A DNA stretch of 64,000 nt from Aplidium turbinatum (Eukaryota > Chordata > Ascidiacea > Aplousobranchia > Polyclinidae). Of this stretch, positions 41,672-52,500 are shown piece by piece. Position numbers and translations under genes: made by a program. The stretch lies in NCBI GenBank assembly GCA_918807975.1, contig OU964928.1:1488001-1552000 (forward strand), written 5' to 3'. The notes below the pieces were generated by a model. The model was not told where the DNA came from, did no database searches, and worked only from the letters and a program-made list of their open reading frames with translations. How positions within the stretch are numbered: position 1 is the stretch's first letter; every line of letters starts with the position of its first letter.

Positions 41672-42681
41672 CAGGCCTCGAAATTCCGGCGGTCATGGTG
41701 GACATGACCTCCGTAATGACCTTGAATGTCTGCCGAAGCCGACTCATTGGTCGGTCATAAATGACCGCCGCAAAACTCTTGACAAAAATAGAGCTAATGC
41801 AGCAAAAATATATTTTAAATTTGAATTGTTACAATTGTTTGTTTAACGCGAACAAATACGGAGCTGAAACAATAATAGTACAGGCAATTGCTTTAAAGAT
41901 CACATTAGAGTGGCGTGGTTAACGAGCTGATAGCAAAAGTAGCCATTTTTACATCATTTCAACGCCTTGCAATGTTGCTTTGAAATAAAGTGGTCTGAAC
42001 TTTTCGGCAGGATATGTATTCTAATTTTAACATTGAGGATTATTGCGTTACATTGATCGTTTGTTAAAAAGAAACGTCACAGAGAAGCAAGTCTCAGCTG
42101 GGTTCCGCACGTGCTTAGGCGCATGTGGCGACTTTATTCACGCTGATACTGATAGAAATAGAATTTCTGCACAGAAGGGAGGGTGTTAGACTAACACAAT
42201 TGTGTTAGTTAGTTAACACTAACACTATTGAGGGCTAACACTATTGAGTCACTAATGTCACTGACATGGAGATTTACGACCCCGCGCCGGCAGTAATCGC
42301 TTGGTACAACGATTCTATAACGCGAAAACCACGGAATAAGTGATCGTAGTTGCTTTTGTAATGAGGAAATTTGGATTGTTGTTTTCATTTGTGTTTATTG
42401 CGTCATTACACGACTGTCATTAACGCACTGATTTATTTGCAAGCAATCTGTTCCAGTATAGCCTACTTCAGGGTCGGTTAATTAAGCCATCAACCATTGC
42501 AGAGTTATTCTGTTGTAGAAAATCTTCTTCTACAAACACGACTACACAATACTGTAGTGTGATTTTGTGCAAAATCTACATGTAAAAAATATATCCGGTT
42601 GAGATATTAAATGTCCGCTGAAAGGGCCAATCCGGTAGGACGTGCTTGACCGCCGGAAAAAAGTACAAATTTCGAGGCCTG
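41672..42681. mobile_element. TIR element, CAGGCCTCGAAATT family
   Basis: Ends CAGGCCTCGAAATT and AATTTCGAGGCCTG. The flanks share TAGTG (5 bp). The sub-terminal CCGGCGGTCATG and GACCGCCGG are also inverted. Non-coding as far as can be seen. A decayed palindromic MITE copy lies inside at about 41940-41990. The 5-bp duplication separates it from the 8-bp hAT elements of this window. Confidence 0.8.
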
Positions 42682-43245
42682 TAGTGGGTCATACAACTGT
42701 TCTGTACATTGCAGAGTGATCGGTGAAGCATGTTTGCTTGATATGTTCAGGCAATCCTCAACTTAGACTCTTACAGCTTCTAGTTTCTCGACTTATTTTT
42801 TAACCACACAATAAATAGTCGATAACTTTGCAATATGGTTTCCTATTCTCTCAATGTGTACACACAAAAAGACTTTTATCACATCACACAGAACGCGGTC
42901 ACTTGAGTTTTCTGCTGAATTCATTGCAGTAGCTAAATTAGAATATATTTAAGATCAGATAAAAAAAATTTGCAGAAAGATTTAAAAAATAAAACAGTAA
43001 GGAAAAACTAGGCTACTTGTCCTTATTTGAAATCGTTGTACGCTATTTTGCTCCGTTCGTTCCAATTTTGTTCCACAATCAACGACTTCATGTTATTGAA
43101 AGTTCGTTAGATCTTCCGCACTTTTCACTTTCAAGCACAATCAAACAACATGGAAAAGTTTGTGGCAAATTTGCGAGAATTTATTTGTGAACTTTATCGT
43201 TGGCTCACGAGATTAAATTACTAGTCATACTGTTTTGTATATTTT

Positions 43246-43308
43246 CCAGACAGCAAATCAACCGTCTGCAGACGTTGAAACAATGTAAAAAACGGTTGAA
43301 TTGTTGTT
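43246..43308. mobile_element. Palindromic MITE copy (left arm deleted)
   Basis: CCAGACAGCAAATCAACCGT runs straight into CTGCAGACGTTGAAACAATG and TAAAAAACGG, so most of the left arm is missing while the outer end is kept. Confidence 0.65.
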
Positions 43309-43711
43309 TTGATTATGAGTTTCCGCTGCTTTTTAGTTTTAGTGATTTAAAGCAACATAGATACTTTTGCGTCGTTGGAATGTGCGTCAATGTTTGGTTG
43401 CTGCATCAATCGAAAACGTGACATTCAAGTTAAAGTTTCATGTGCACAGATTCTGCAACACCAACACGTACACCAGATTTCGTTATCTTGTTGTAAGACG
43501 ACACCTAAAAAGTGCATCTGCAAATCTAAATCCTGTTGTGGTCGAGCAAATGAGGGAATATGAGGCTTTGTGCTTGACAGCTTACCACATCATTACTCCA
43601 GTCATCATGACGAATAGAGCGAAATCAAAATCTTTCCTTTTCCTAAATAACCTTCGTTGGTTTGAAGGGATTGCTTTCTGTAGTAGACCATTACGTGTAC
43701 GTAAATCTGAT

Positions 43712-43800
43712 CGGTGGTTTACTGGTTGGAATCTCTTAATCGGTAGGCATGGGTTCGATACTCTGTCGAATCATACCAAAGTCTTTTTAAATGTGGTTCT
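43712..43800 (+). mobile_element. Possible tRNA-derived SINE remnant
   Basis: GGTGGTTTACTGGTTGGAAT resembles an A box region and GGCATGGGTTCGATACTCTG a B box. The limits are unclear. Confidence 0.35.
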
Positions 43801-43889
43801 GAATCTTATTCTTGATCGGCACTCAACAATGGAATGGATTCAGAGCAATAATGTACTCAGTTGCACCTCTTTACGGATGCACTGACACT

Positions 43890-45265
43890 GTCTGTGTTGT
43901 TGTGCAAAGCGGTGAGAGTAAGGCATATCTTCGATTTATAGCCTACACCGCTATGTAAAAACACATTTTATGTTTTCTTTTGCATATTGTTTGGCAGAAA
44001 TGTTTATTTAAAGTAGATGAATAACAGCAATAGTTTCGCACCACATTGTTACAACCGAAGGAAACATGGCACATCAAAGGTCATGTCGGTCTTCCATTGA
44101 TCTCTTAGTGTTAGGTCATAATCAGATTCTTTTTTGTCGATGTACAATCACTTGAATCTCTCAAATCTAATCCTGTAAACAAGAATGATACATGAACGAA
44201 CAATGCTAAGCTGAAGACAAGATTAACCACAGCAGGTTTAGTGACGTCAGCAATGCTTCATCTTTGAACGATTTAAACGCTGAAGAAATTAAAGCGAATT
44301 ATGACTGAATTTTCTTCAATGTAAAATGTGTTGTGGTATTGCTGTACAATTTCAAGGGTCAAGTTTTCTCTCACGTACAGGCACTTAAACTAAAAATTAC
44401 GTTACTTTTCTGAAATATAACAAAGTTTCGAAGTTGGCCCAAGGCATTGGAAGTACATCTTATAAGTTTATAGGGACTGCTATTTCCCTTTGCAGTACTC
44501 TTGATAGTTATCTCTACCAGTTGATATCATACCATCACTCAAAAAAAGTGAAGATCACGTGTTTTGTGGATTTCAAACTGTTTTCAAGGTTGTTGCTTTC
44601 ATTTTGACGCATCTGTGCTGCTGTCATCGTGACAGGAGGTTGAACATTTCCTTGGGTTCGTTTCAATTGAAACTTCACTCGTGTTGATCATTGTGATACG
44701 ACAATTGAAGCTATTTCTTCAGGTTGAATCTATATGCTGTGTCCTGTATCAATTAAGTGCTTGATTATGATGTAAGTTCGACCAATAACTCAATTCGTTT
44801 AAACAAAAAGCAATTTTAACCTATTTTGCCGATGTGATTTGACATAATTAGGCATAATTTTAAAACTATTTCACGTCAATTAGTTTTTTAATTGTTTAGT
44901 GATTGCTGTAATTGTTTTGTCGATAACGTTTGACCAATTATTGTCATCTCATAATTCACTAATTGTCATATGACGCCGATTTGAACTGATATATTTTTAT
45001 AAATTTCAAGTAGCTTACGCATTATCTTTTCACTTTAAAATCCAACCAAAAGCGCCTGAAGATAATTAATACAGGTAACTTCTTGCATAAAGATGATGTC
45101 ATTTTAGGTAAATCTGGCACGTGCAGTAATTTGATTATTAAACGTTGAAGATTATTAACATTAAACCTTTTGTATTAAACCGAAAATTCATTATTTCATC
45201 AAAATTATTCACTTCTCTGTAATAATTATTGTAATGTTCATCTGATGGACGAGAAAGTGCAAGCA
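43890..45265. other. Gene-free stretch
   Basis: AT-rich sequence with no supportable gene. The octamer TGACGTCA occurs at 44242-44249. Confidence 0.45.
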
Positions 45266-45272
45266 GAAACAT

Positions 45273-45362
45273 CCCAAACAGAAGAAATCCGTTATTTTTA
45301 CATTGCCTACAACGCCTGCAGACGTTGAATCAATGTAAAAATGACAGATTTTGCTGACTGGG
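45273..45362. mobile_element. Palindromic MITE copy
   Basis: CCCAAACAGAAGAAATCCGT, TTTTTACATTGCCTACAACG, centre CCTGCAGACG, then TTGAATCAATGTAAAAATGA and CAGATTTTGCTGACTGGG. Both arms are complete. Confidence 0.8.
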
Positions 45363-45659
45363 CTTTGTTTACTGATGTACAAAGAGTTGATCAACACCTG
45401 TATTCTGTAATATTGTGTTTGTTTTAATAATATGCAGTGTACAGCACATATGCCATGCTCTTTTGTTGATCTTGAGGAACACTAAGTTTTTTCGTTGCTC
45501 AGTTTATTTGTTGATGTGTGTCAATACATAGCTTGCAGGCGCTAAGAGGTTTCTAATGTAGATAGATGGAAGCGTAAACAGTAGGAAGAAATATAATAGA
45601 GAGTTTAAAAAAATGTACAAGAATAAAACATCTGGATGGTTTATTCCGCTTGTTTTCCA

Positions 45660-46345
45660 ATCATAGGCGTAGCCAGGGGGGGGGGGGCGAAAGGGGCCAT
45701 GGCCCCCCCCCAAATTTTCAAAGTTTGGATTCCGAAGTTAAGCTCTTTGTTGAAAATATAACGAAATTTGTAGAAATTTATAACGTTTTCCAAGACATCT
45801 GGCTATTAACACCCCAAGGACTTGTTTTAGACACACAGAAAGACACCAATAAATTTTGCAAATCGTAAATCGCGCAAAATTTACTCGATTTACGTTTCTT
45901 TTAACTAATTTGTGGAAGCAATTTCAGAATCGCTTACTCTGTTGGGTTTTTGTGTAGCTGAGTTTTTGGTGTTCTCTAATTTTAGCCGCAGATTTTGCCC
46001 GTTCGTGTGTAAGAGCTACCTTTAATAAGTTAATAGCTGTTTATCTGCTAATAAATTTCATACAAATATTACCCTAAAAGTGTTTCCAGAAAGCGCTATA
46101 ATCCATTATTTAAGTGTAATTTTGCAAAAATTTTCCGTTGGATCATGCCCCCGGACCCCCCTAGAATACGCGTGCCTTCGGCACGCTCTAACCCCCACCA
46201 GTTTCATTGCTTCCCCTTGCTCAAGCCACCAGGATACGCCACTGCACATCAAGTAGTGATGTCTTAAATCAAACACTTTGTCGTTCTCTTCAATTCATCA
46301 AATATTTGGCCCCCCCAAATTTTTTTCCTGGCTACGCCACAAATG
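45660..46345. mobile_element. Composite of hAT-like GGCGTAGCCAGG elements
   Basis: CATAGGCGTAGCCAGGGGGG at the left and CCTGGCTACGCCAC at the right are inverted. An additional end AGGATACGCCACTG lies at about 46232. The runs of G and C and the AAATTTT motifs are typical of this hAT group. No consistent target duplication was found, so the structure is probably two overlapping or rearranged copies. Confidence 0.5.
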
Positions 46346-46499
46346 TATGGTTGGAGGTCATCTGCGATTTGTCTTAATGTTATGGTTTTATTTATTGCCG
46401 CTGTACAACTGCTGAGGTCTTTTAGCGACAGAGTTGGTTTTATTAATTTTTAATTCATATTTTCGATGTTATGAAAGAACACAATCGGTAGCGTTTTTA

Positions 46500-46600
46500 G
46501 TCTTCCATGTGACTCAACCTGAATCGAACTCGTACCTGCCTGCACTAGAGCCGAAGTAGATGACCATCCTACCACTTAGGTGATGTTTGTTTGACATTAT
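46500..46600 (-). mobile_element. Possible tRNA-derived SINE remnant
   Basis: The minus strand reads ATCACCTAAGTGGTAGGATG and later CGAGTTCGATTCAGG, resembling A and B boxes with near-tRNA spacing. The tail and body were not delimited. Confidence 0.4.
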
Positions 46601-46766
46601 GTGGCATTTGAAAACAGCAACAGACAAAAGCGCGCGTGCCTCAATAAACCAGTCACGTGTCCGCTGAACCACGGTTGAGTGAACAGCTCAAAAGCTTTTA
46701 TTGTGACGCAATAATTTGGTTACCTTTTTACCCCTCTACAAGCATACTTTTCACTTTCGTCATAAC

Positions 46767-46815
46767 TCAAGACGTTGAATCAATGTAAAAATGACGGATT
46801 TTGGTCTTTGGAAAG
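46767..46815. mobile_element. Palindromic MITE, right half only
   Basis: GACGTTGAATCAATGTAAAA then ATGACGGATTTTGGTCTTTGG, ending like the complete copies. The left half is absent. Confidence 0.6.
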
Positions 46816-46945
46816 TGATTGTGTTGAGAGCGATGGAGTTTGATCCAATGGTTTATCACAGCCAAGTTGGCAAATATGTGCTTTTTTATAATAAAGCTTT
46901 GGTAGAGAGTTTGCTTTGTTGAACCACAGACAGACAAAACAAAGA

Positions 46946-47088
46946 AAGTTTAGCGGGTTTAACATGTTTTATTACAAAGAGATATAACACACTTAAAAAA
47001 TAATCAACTCAAACGTTTTCGACACGTGCGTGTGTCCTCATCAGAAATTACTTAAATCTGCAACAAACATGTTAAACCTGCTAAAGTT
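46946..47088 (-). mobile_element. Small foldback element with hammerhead-like core
   Basis: The 24-bp arms AAGTTTAGCGGGTTTAACAT (46946 on) and ATGTTAAACCTGCTAAAGTT (to 47088) are inverted. Between them the minus strand holds CTGATGAGGACACACGCAC followed by GTGTCGAAAACGTTT. This has the order CUGAUGA, GACAC/GUGUC stem, GAAA of a hammerhead ribozyme, with one extra unpaired G before the stem. It is likely the terminal region of a Penelope-like or similar element. Confidence 0.5.
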
Positions 47089-47289
47089 ACTTTATTTTTT
47101 ATATTAATTCAACGTCTGCAGACCTTAAATCCGTATCAACTCTTGATATTTAGCACAGTTCAGGACAAGTCGAGAATGTGCAGACCTAACCAGGGTTTAT
47201 CCACTAGATATATTTTACTCCTATGCATGAATGGTAATGGTGCGTGGGAGCGACTAAAGGGCAGCTCTGGCCTAATGGCTGACACAGCT

Positions 47290-47352
47290 CAACAGAAAAT
47301 CTCGTCATTTTTACATTGATTCAACGTCTGCAAACGGATTTTTCTCTCTGGG
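47290..47352. mobile_element. Palindromic MITE copy (right arm deleted)
   Basis: CAGAAAATCTCGTCATTTTT then ACATTGATTCAACGTCTGCA, followed directly by AACGGATTTTTCTCTCTGGG. Short remnants of the same arms lie near 47100 and 47905. Confidence 0.65.
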
Positions 47353-47952
47353 ACCGGTGTCTATCGCTGTCAATTCTTGCTACACTCGGCTGCCAAGCAT
47401 CGTGGGAAATTGTATTTGAAGTAATTGCAGAAAATATGTTTGTTTCAAAGATTTCACATATTTAACATTCTTTGCAATCTTTTCACCTATTTAGCTGTCT
47501 AGCAGGTCTCAAGATTTACAAATTGAAGCAATAATTCTTCCCTTTGCATTCTTTCATTTGCTGAAGGGTTTGCATTCAGCGTTGGTCGATTGATTGAAGA
47601 ATAAAGTATTTTGTCTTTTACCCTGCTGGGTTTTTCTCTAATCAGGATCTACTGGTATAGATTTTTTTGCAAAATTTAAGCGAGAATTTTGCTGAGAGCT
47701 GCTTTGTTCAGATTTCTTGCATGGTGCGACCGAACTTTCCTCTGAGGATGCGCATTTACGTCATAGTGTACTATTTTGTTAAATGTTTCTTTTTTTAATA
47801 TCGTTTTAGTTTTTTTAAATTCATTTTTGGATTCAGCTCCCTATGATCAAGAAACGAAAGCAAAAACTTTTCCATTTCTCGATAACAATTTGTCTTTTTT
47901 ACCTTTTAACGTCTGCAAATGTTGAATCAAAGTAAAAAAATACTAATACTGT

Positions 47953-49500
47953 ATAAAAGTGAGAGATATTTCCTTAGCAAAGCTGCCTGTTGCGCATCAA
48001 GAGTTTGTCTACACGAGTTCATTTCAACATTCTGCAGTACCGCGTCACGTAGATGGCAATCTAAGGCTTAAATCTTTTGTTTGTAGCCTATATTATTGTT
48101 TTTGTATATTAACAAATGAGTAATTAAATTTCTATTACGTGATGTTTACGTTATTTTTTGTATGATATTGGAAGCTTTCGAACATGAAATACTTAAATAA
48201 GTTTTTACCACTCAGAAAATCAACTGTGTTTTGCAGTGATTGAACATCTACGGATGAAAATTCGAAAACTCGTTTAGTTTTGTAATTTTAAACGAAAAAT
48301 TCGTCGAATTTGCTAATTCTTATTTAACTGAATTCTAAGCAAAACCAAAAGAAATTTGCTACAAACCGAGCTTAAAAGCCTAAAGGAAATATTTCAAATT
48401 TTTTTCTTTTAAACATTCGAGCTTACTAGGCGGAGATTGTAATTCGTTGACCCACGAGCAATTTTTTAACTATTTTCAATCGATAGATTTTGTCATCCAT
48501 AACCATTATGTCGCCATAGACTCCTATAAAGGTCACCTGATCTTAGAAGTTGCTTTCAACGCGTATTTTGTTTCATAATTTTTCTGTATTTTCCCTCCAT
48601 TATTTGCAAGTTGAGATATGTGATTTCATCTGTGCAGACGCCATTCTACAGTAGAAACATAACTCTTATTTTTTTGCTGCTACTCGGACACTTGGAGTGG
48701 TAATAGCCATATAGAATTCTAAAAGATGTCCCTTGCTGCAAACATGCATTGAGGAATTGAATTTAATAAAACTTTAAAGAGATGTTGATGTATTTTGGTG
48801 GTCTTAAACTAAACAATTATCTTATAACGAACCTATTTGCCGGAATCGTTCGCCTTTCTTCCGGATTTCTCAATAGTTTTGCTTTTTATCTTGACACCTA
48901 TTTCTTAACCAAATCATCTCACATCTTTTTATTTCGTAAGTTCCGAAATTCCATGGAATAAAATATAACTTTCAGGAAATATCCTACAGCTCTGACTGAC
49001 TTAAAGCATTTTGTTGCGTCTCGAATGAAGCGCGTTTGAGACAGAATGTAAAATAAAAATTCCTGATTTAGAAAAATAAATAAACTCTCATACAATAACT
49101 ATAAAAAAATAAAATTTTATCTTCTTGTGAGAGTTCTCTGCTTTGCTTTAGTACGATGCGTAGGTTGAAACATTTTTTAACTTTAATTTTATATTGTTTT
49201 CTATTTGCATTGTGGCTAACATAACAATGCTGGAAGATTTCATACAAGCGCGTAGTTTTGCGTTTCAGCTTAATTATCATATAATTTCCGGCATGTGTTA
49301 CTATGTGGGGATTGTAGTAACTATTTCCTTTGTTAGATGAATATTTTCTTGACGAGAGCTATGCTGTGCCGAAAATGTTTGAATTTACACTGTTAAATTA
49401 TTTCCCTGTGGCTTGAATAATGTTATTCAACGTATTATTTTTTCATTGGTCATATGTTTATGATAAAACTAAAAAGCAATAAAAACGTGTGGAAAAAGCA
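47953..49500. other. AT-rich stretch upstream of the R-spondin gene
   Basis: No coding or flanked repeat was recognised. As it precedes the proposed signal-peptide exon at 49532 it may contain the promoter and 5' UTR, but no core element can be named with confidence. Confidence 0.4.
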
Positions 49501-49531
49501 ACAAGATAGTGGATAATTGCAGTGGTCAAAA

Positions 49532-52500
49532 ATGAGCGCATTCATAATTTTAACTTGGCTAGAGCTTATCACTGTTACATCTGCGGTGGCTCCGTTATGT
49601 TTAGTAGGTGACACATACAGCAACCTACCTATTTTAAGTTTTCAAAGATTGAAGCTCATATTATTTCAGCTATTAGGTTGACCTGTGTGTGCATTAAACC
49701 GACTAATATTGATGTTGAATCAATGAAAAAGTTTAGCACTTTCTTAGCCAGAAAATAAGTTTATTTTCACATGTTGATTCCACGTCTTAAATGCTGAATT
49801 AATGTGATAAAAGAAACTTACAGTTCTTGAAGATTCAGTTAGCTCTCTATGAAGATCACAAATCTGTGAATAATCTAAACAAAGATTTGATTAAAAAGTA
49901 GATAGTTATCCGGCAAATACCAGGCTTAAGAGCTTCCTCTAATTTGCATATTTTGAGTGGAATATTCGTTTTTGATTCATCTATAGACTGATATGGTTCA
50001 GCAGTGAATTTTTCATAAGATATGATCGTATCTCGTATAAATTTTCACACATTTTCAAAATTGCTTGTTTTATTGAATATACTTTTGTTCGTTCAAATTT
50101 ATCAGTTAATCTGTATTTAAATACTTTTGAAAGTATTTTACTCTGAGAAACTTCATGCGAACTTATAAGCTAAGAAGTATCACAAAACTTCATAATAAAT
50201 ATTCTCAAATGATTCCTCCATGATATTTCATTTGAAAACGTTTAACAAGAATTGTTTTTAAATCTTTTCTTGAACTCCTTTTGCCACAAATTTTTTTATA
50301 GATTCTTTTAGGCGCATCTTATTTTCTATTCTAATCATGGTTTTTTAGTGTGTCTATTTTTAATGCTTCTTATAATTTTGATAATGATGATGTCATTTTG
50401 ATGAAAGGCGCTAATTGCACATCACCATTGTTATTAGTTCCTGCGTTGTGACATCGTTCTTCTATCTTCATCACCTGTTCTTCTTTATCCAGAGTCATCA
50501 ATGCCTTGTGTGGAATACTGCTTCGATTGCTCACCGGGTGGAATTTGCAGGAATTGTTCTGGTGGAAGAATGTTTTTCGTTTATGAAAGGAACAACAAAA
50601 TAGTTGCAGAGTGCGCCCACTCGTGCCCAAGAACCTTCCATACTCGTTACTCAAAACTCTCCCCAAGTACTTGCACGCGTAAGTTACTAAGCATCGGCTT
50701 AGCCTGTTTGATGAATGCTCGCCGTTTGTCTGTTTTGTCAATGATTGTTTTGGTCAATGGCAATAACTGATCAAATGCAATGTCCTGCGTGGCTGAGTGG
50801 TGAAAGCGCCTGCCCGACAGCCATAGGGTCGCCGGTTCGATACCGGTTTATAGCACAGTTTCAGTGCCTTTCCGGATCTCTTGATAACACGCTTGAAATG
50901 AAAAGCTTTTATACTTTTGCAGCAACAATTCATGCGTTTGTTCGATACTGAATTCAATTGAGTTGTTTCGGACAAAACTAAAAGTTTGAAAATGTTTATT
51001 TATTAATCAATATTTATCGTTTTAAATTAAATTTTCATGCATTGAAACGGCTTGGATTATTTAAATGACGTCACTTGACAAATCGAGCATTCCAATTTCT
51101 ATAAATGTTACGTCACAATCAAGTCGCTGTTTGTGGACGAAATCATCGCAATGCAAGGAAGTTGCTTCACACACCGCTGGCTGATGTGCGCTCGATGATA
51201 TTCTTACAAAGTTTGTTTGCTTTCAAAATCACCATTGTGGTCACCACCTGGTTTGTTTACGAGAGTTTCTCAATTGTGACGTCATAGTCAAGTAACCCTC
51301 GTCACCCAGTGCATGATGATCACTGACGTCACCACATCACATTCAGCAAGATACATATCAACCCTTATTCATTTTAATGTATAGTAGCCTCTAGCTCAAA
51401 GGCTTTTGCAAGTAGGATGTTAACTGTCCTCTCATCTGTGAACGGAGATGATTGTTTTTTTGGGGGTTATGGGTGGTGTGACCAGCTGGATTAAATGGGA
51501 CGATAAAGTTTTAAATTTCTCACCAACAACAAAACAAAACTACAAACTATGAAAGTTTAAACCGAATAACTGCTTTGAACTTAGATTAACTTTAAGAAAT
51601 TAGACAGGAAATATTTACCTCGACTATATTATGTGTTTAAGCGAAGCTATGTAAATATTTAAAAAAGAAAGTTTAACTCCCTAGCAGATGGGTACCCAGG
51701 AGATTAATTTCAATCTATTTAGGTTCTAGACGATTTAGCCTTAATTATAACATCTGTCTGACTGTCTTTATGCCACCGTGTAGTCATCATTGGGAAGTTA
51801 TTTGTTTGATGATTACATCAACAGCAATTACCTAATACTTTGTTTATCTTCCCATACAATATTTGGTAATTAAGTGAACAAAGACGGTTATTTTTCTTAA
51901 ATGTATTAACAAAAGAAAAATGATCGAATCGCAATTTCTGCAACAAAATACACAACGTAAGATTGTTAAACTCAACACTTGAACAAAAGAAGCTGTTGTT
52001 CGCTAGCCTGCCAGAATGAAATGATACGAATAGAACGGAGTACTGCCTCGCGGAGTACACGTGACAAGAGGAGTGCAAAAGTAATCAAGGAAGCATGCTA
52101 ACTGCAGGCATTTGTGCAGTCACATTTCGTCATGTGGTGGAAGTTATTGTTGTGCTTACTTGTACTTACGAAAAACAAACGTTGCTCTTTTTGGACAATT
52201 TCCTTTGCTTAAAGCAGACTGCGGATAAACATGTTTTTGGGCTGGCCAAGGATGTATGTGGTATTCACCATTTTAAGTTTACAAGCAAGCACACACTGAT
52301 TTTAAGCAAGCCTTTCACTACCACATGACTTTGTGGCAGTTGTCAGGGCTATATGCTACTTTAAGGGAAGCATAAGGAAGAAAACAGATGAGGCTAAAAA
52401 CCTTTAAAAACTTATTTAAGTTCACTCCTTCGAATGAACTTGGGACATTTTGAACTAATTTACTTTTCACTATTTTTAAGCCAGTGCTTCGGCCTCTCAA

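Noticed and set aside
43367-43885. 172-residue open frame and an overlapping cysteine-rich frame
   Set aside because: The frame runs through a tRNA-like SINE head and has no recognisable domain; the cysteine-rich overlap has no splice or homology support.
50788-50865. Candidate functional tRNA gene
   Set aside because: The T arm is perfect but there is no acceptor stem or proper anticodon arm; it matches SINE heads elsewhere in the window.
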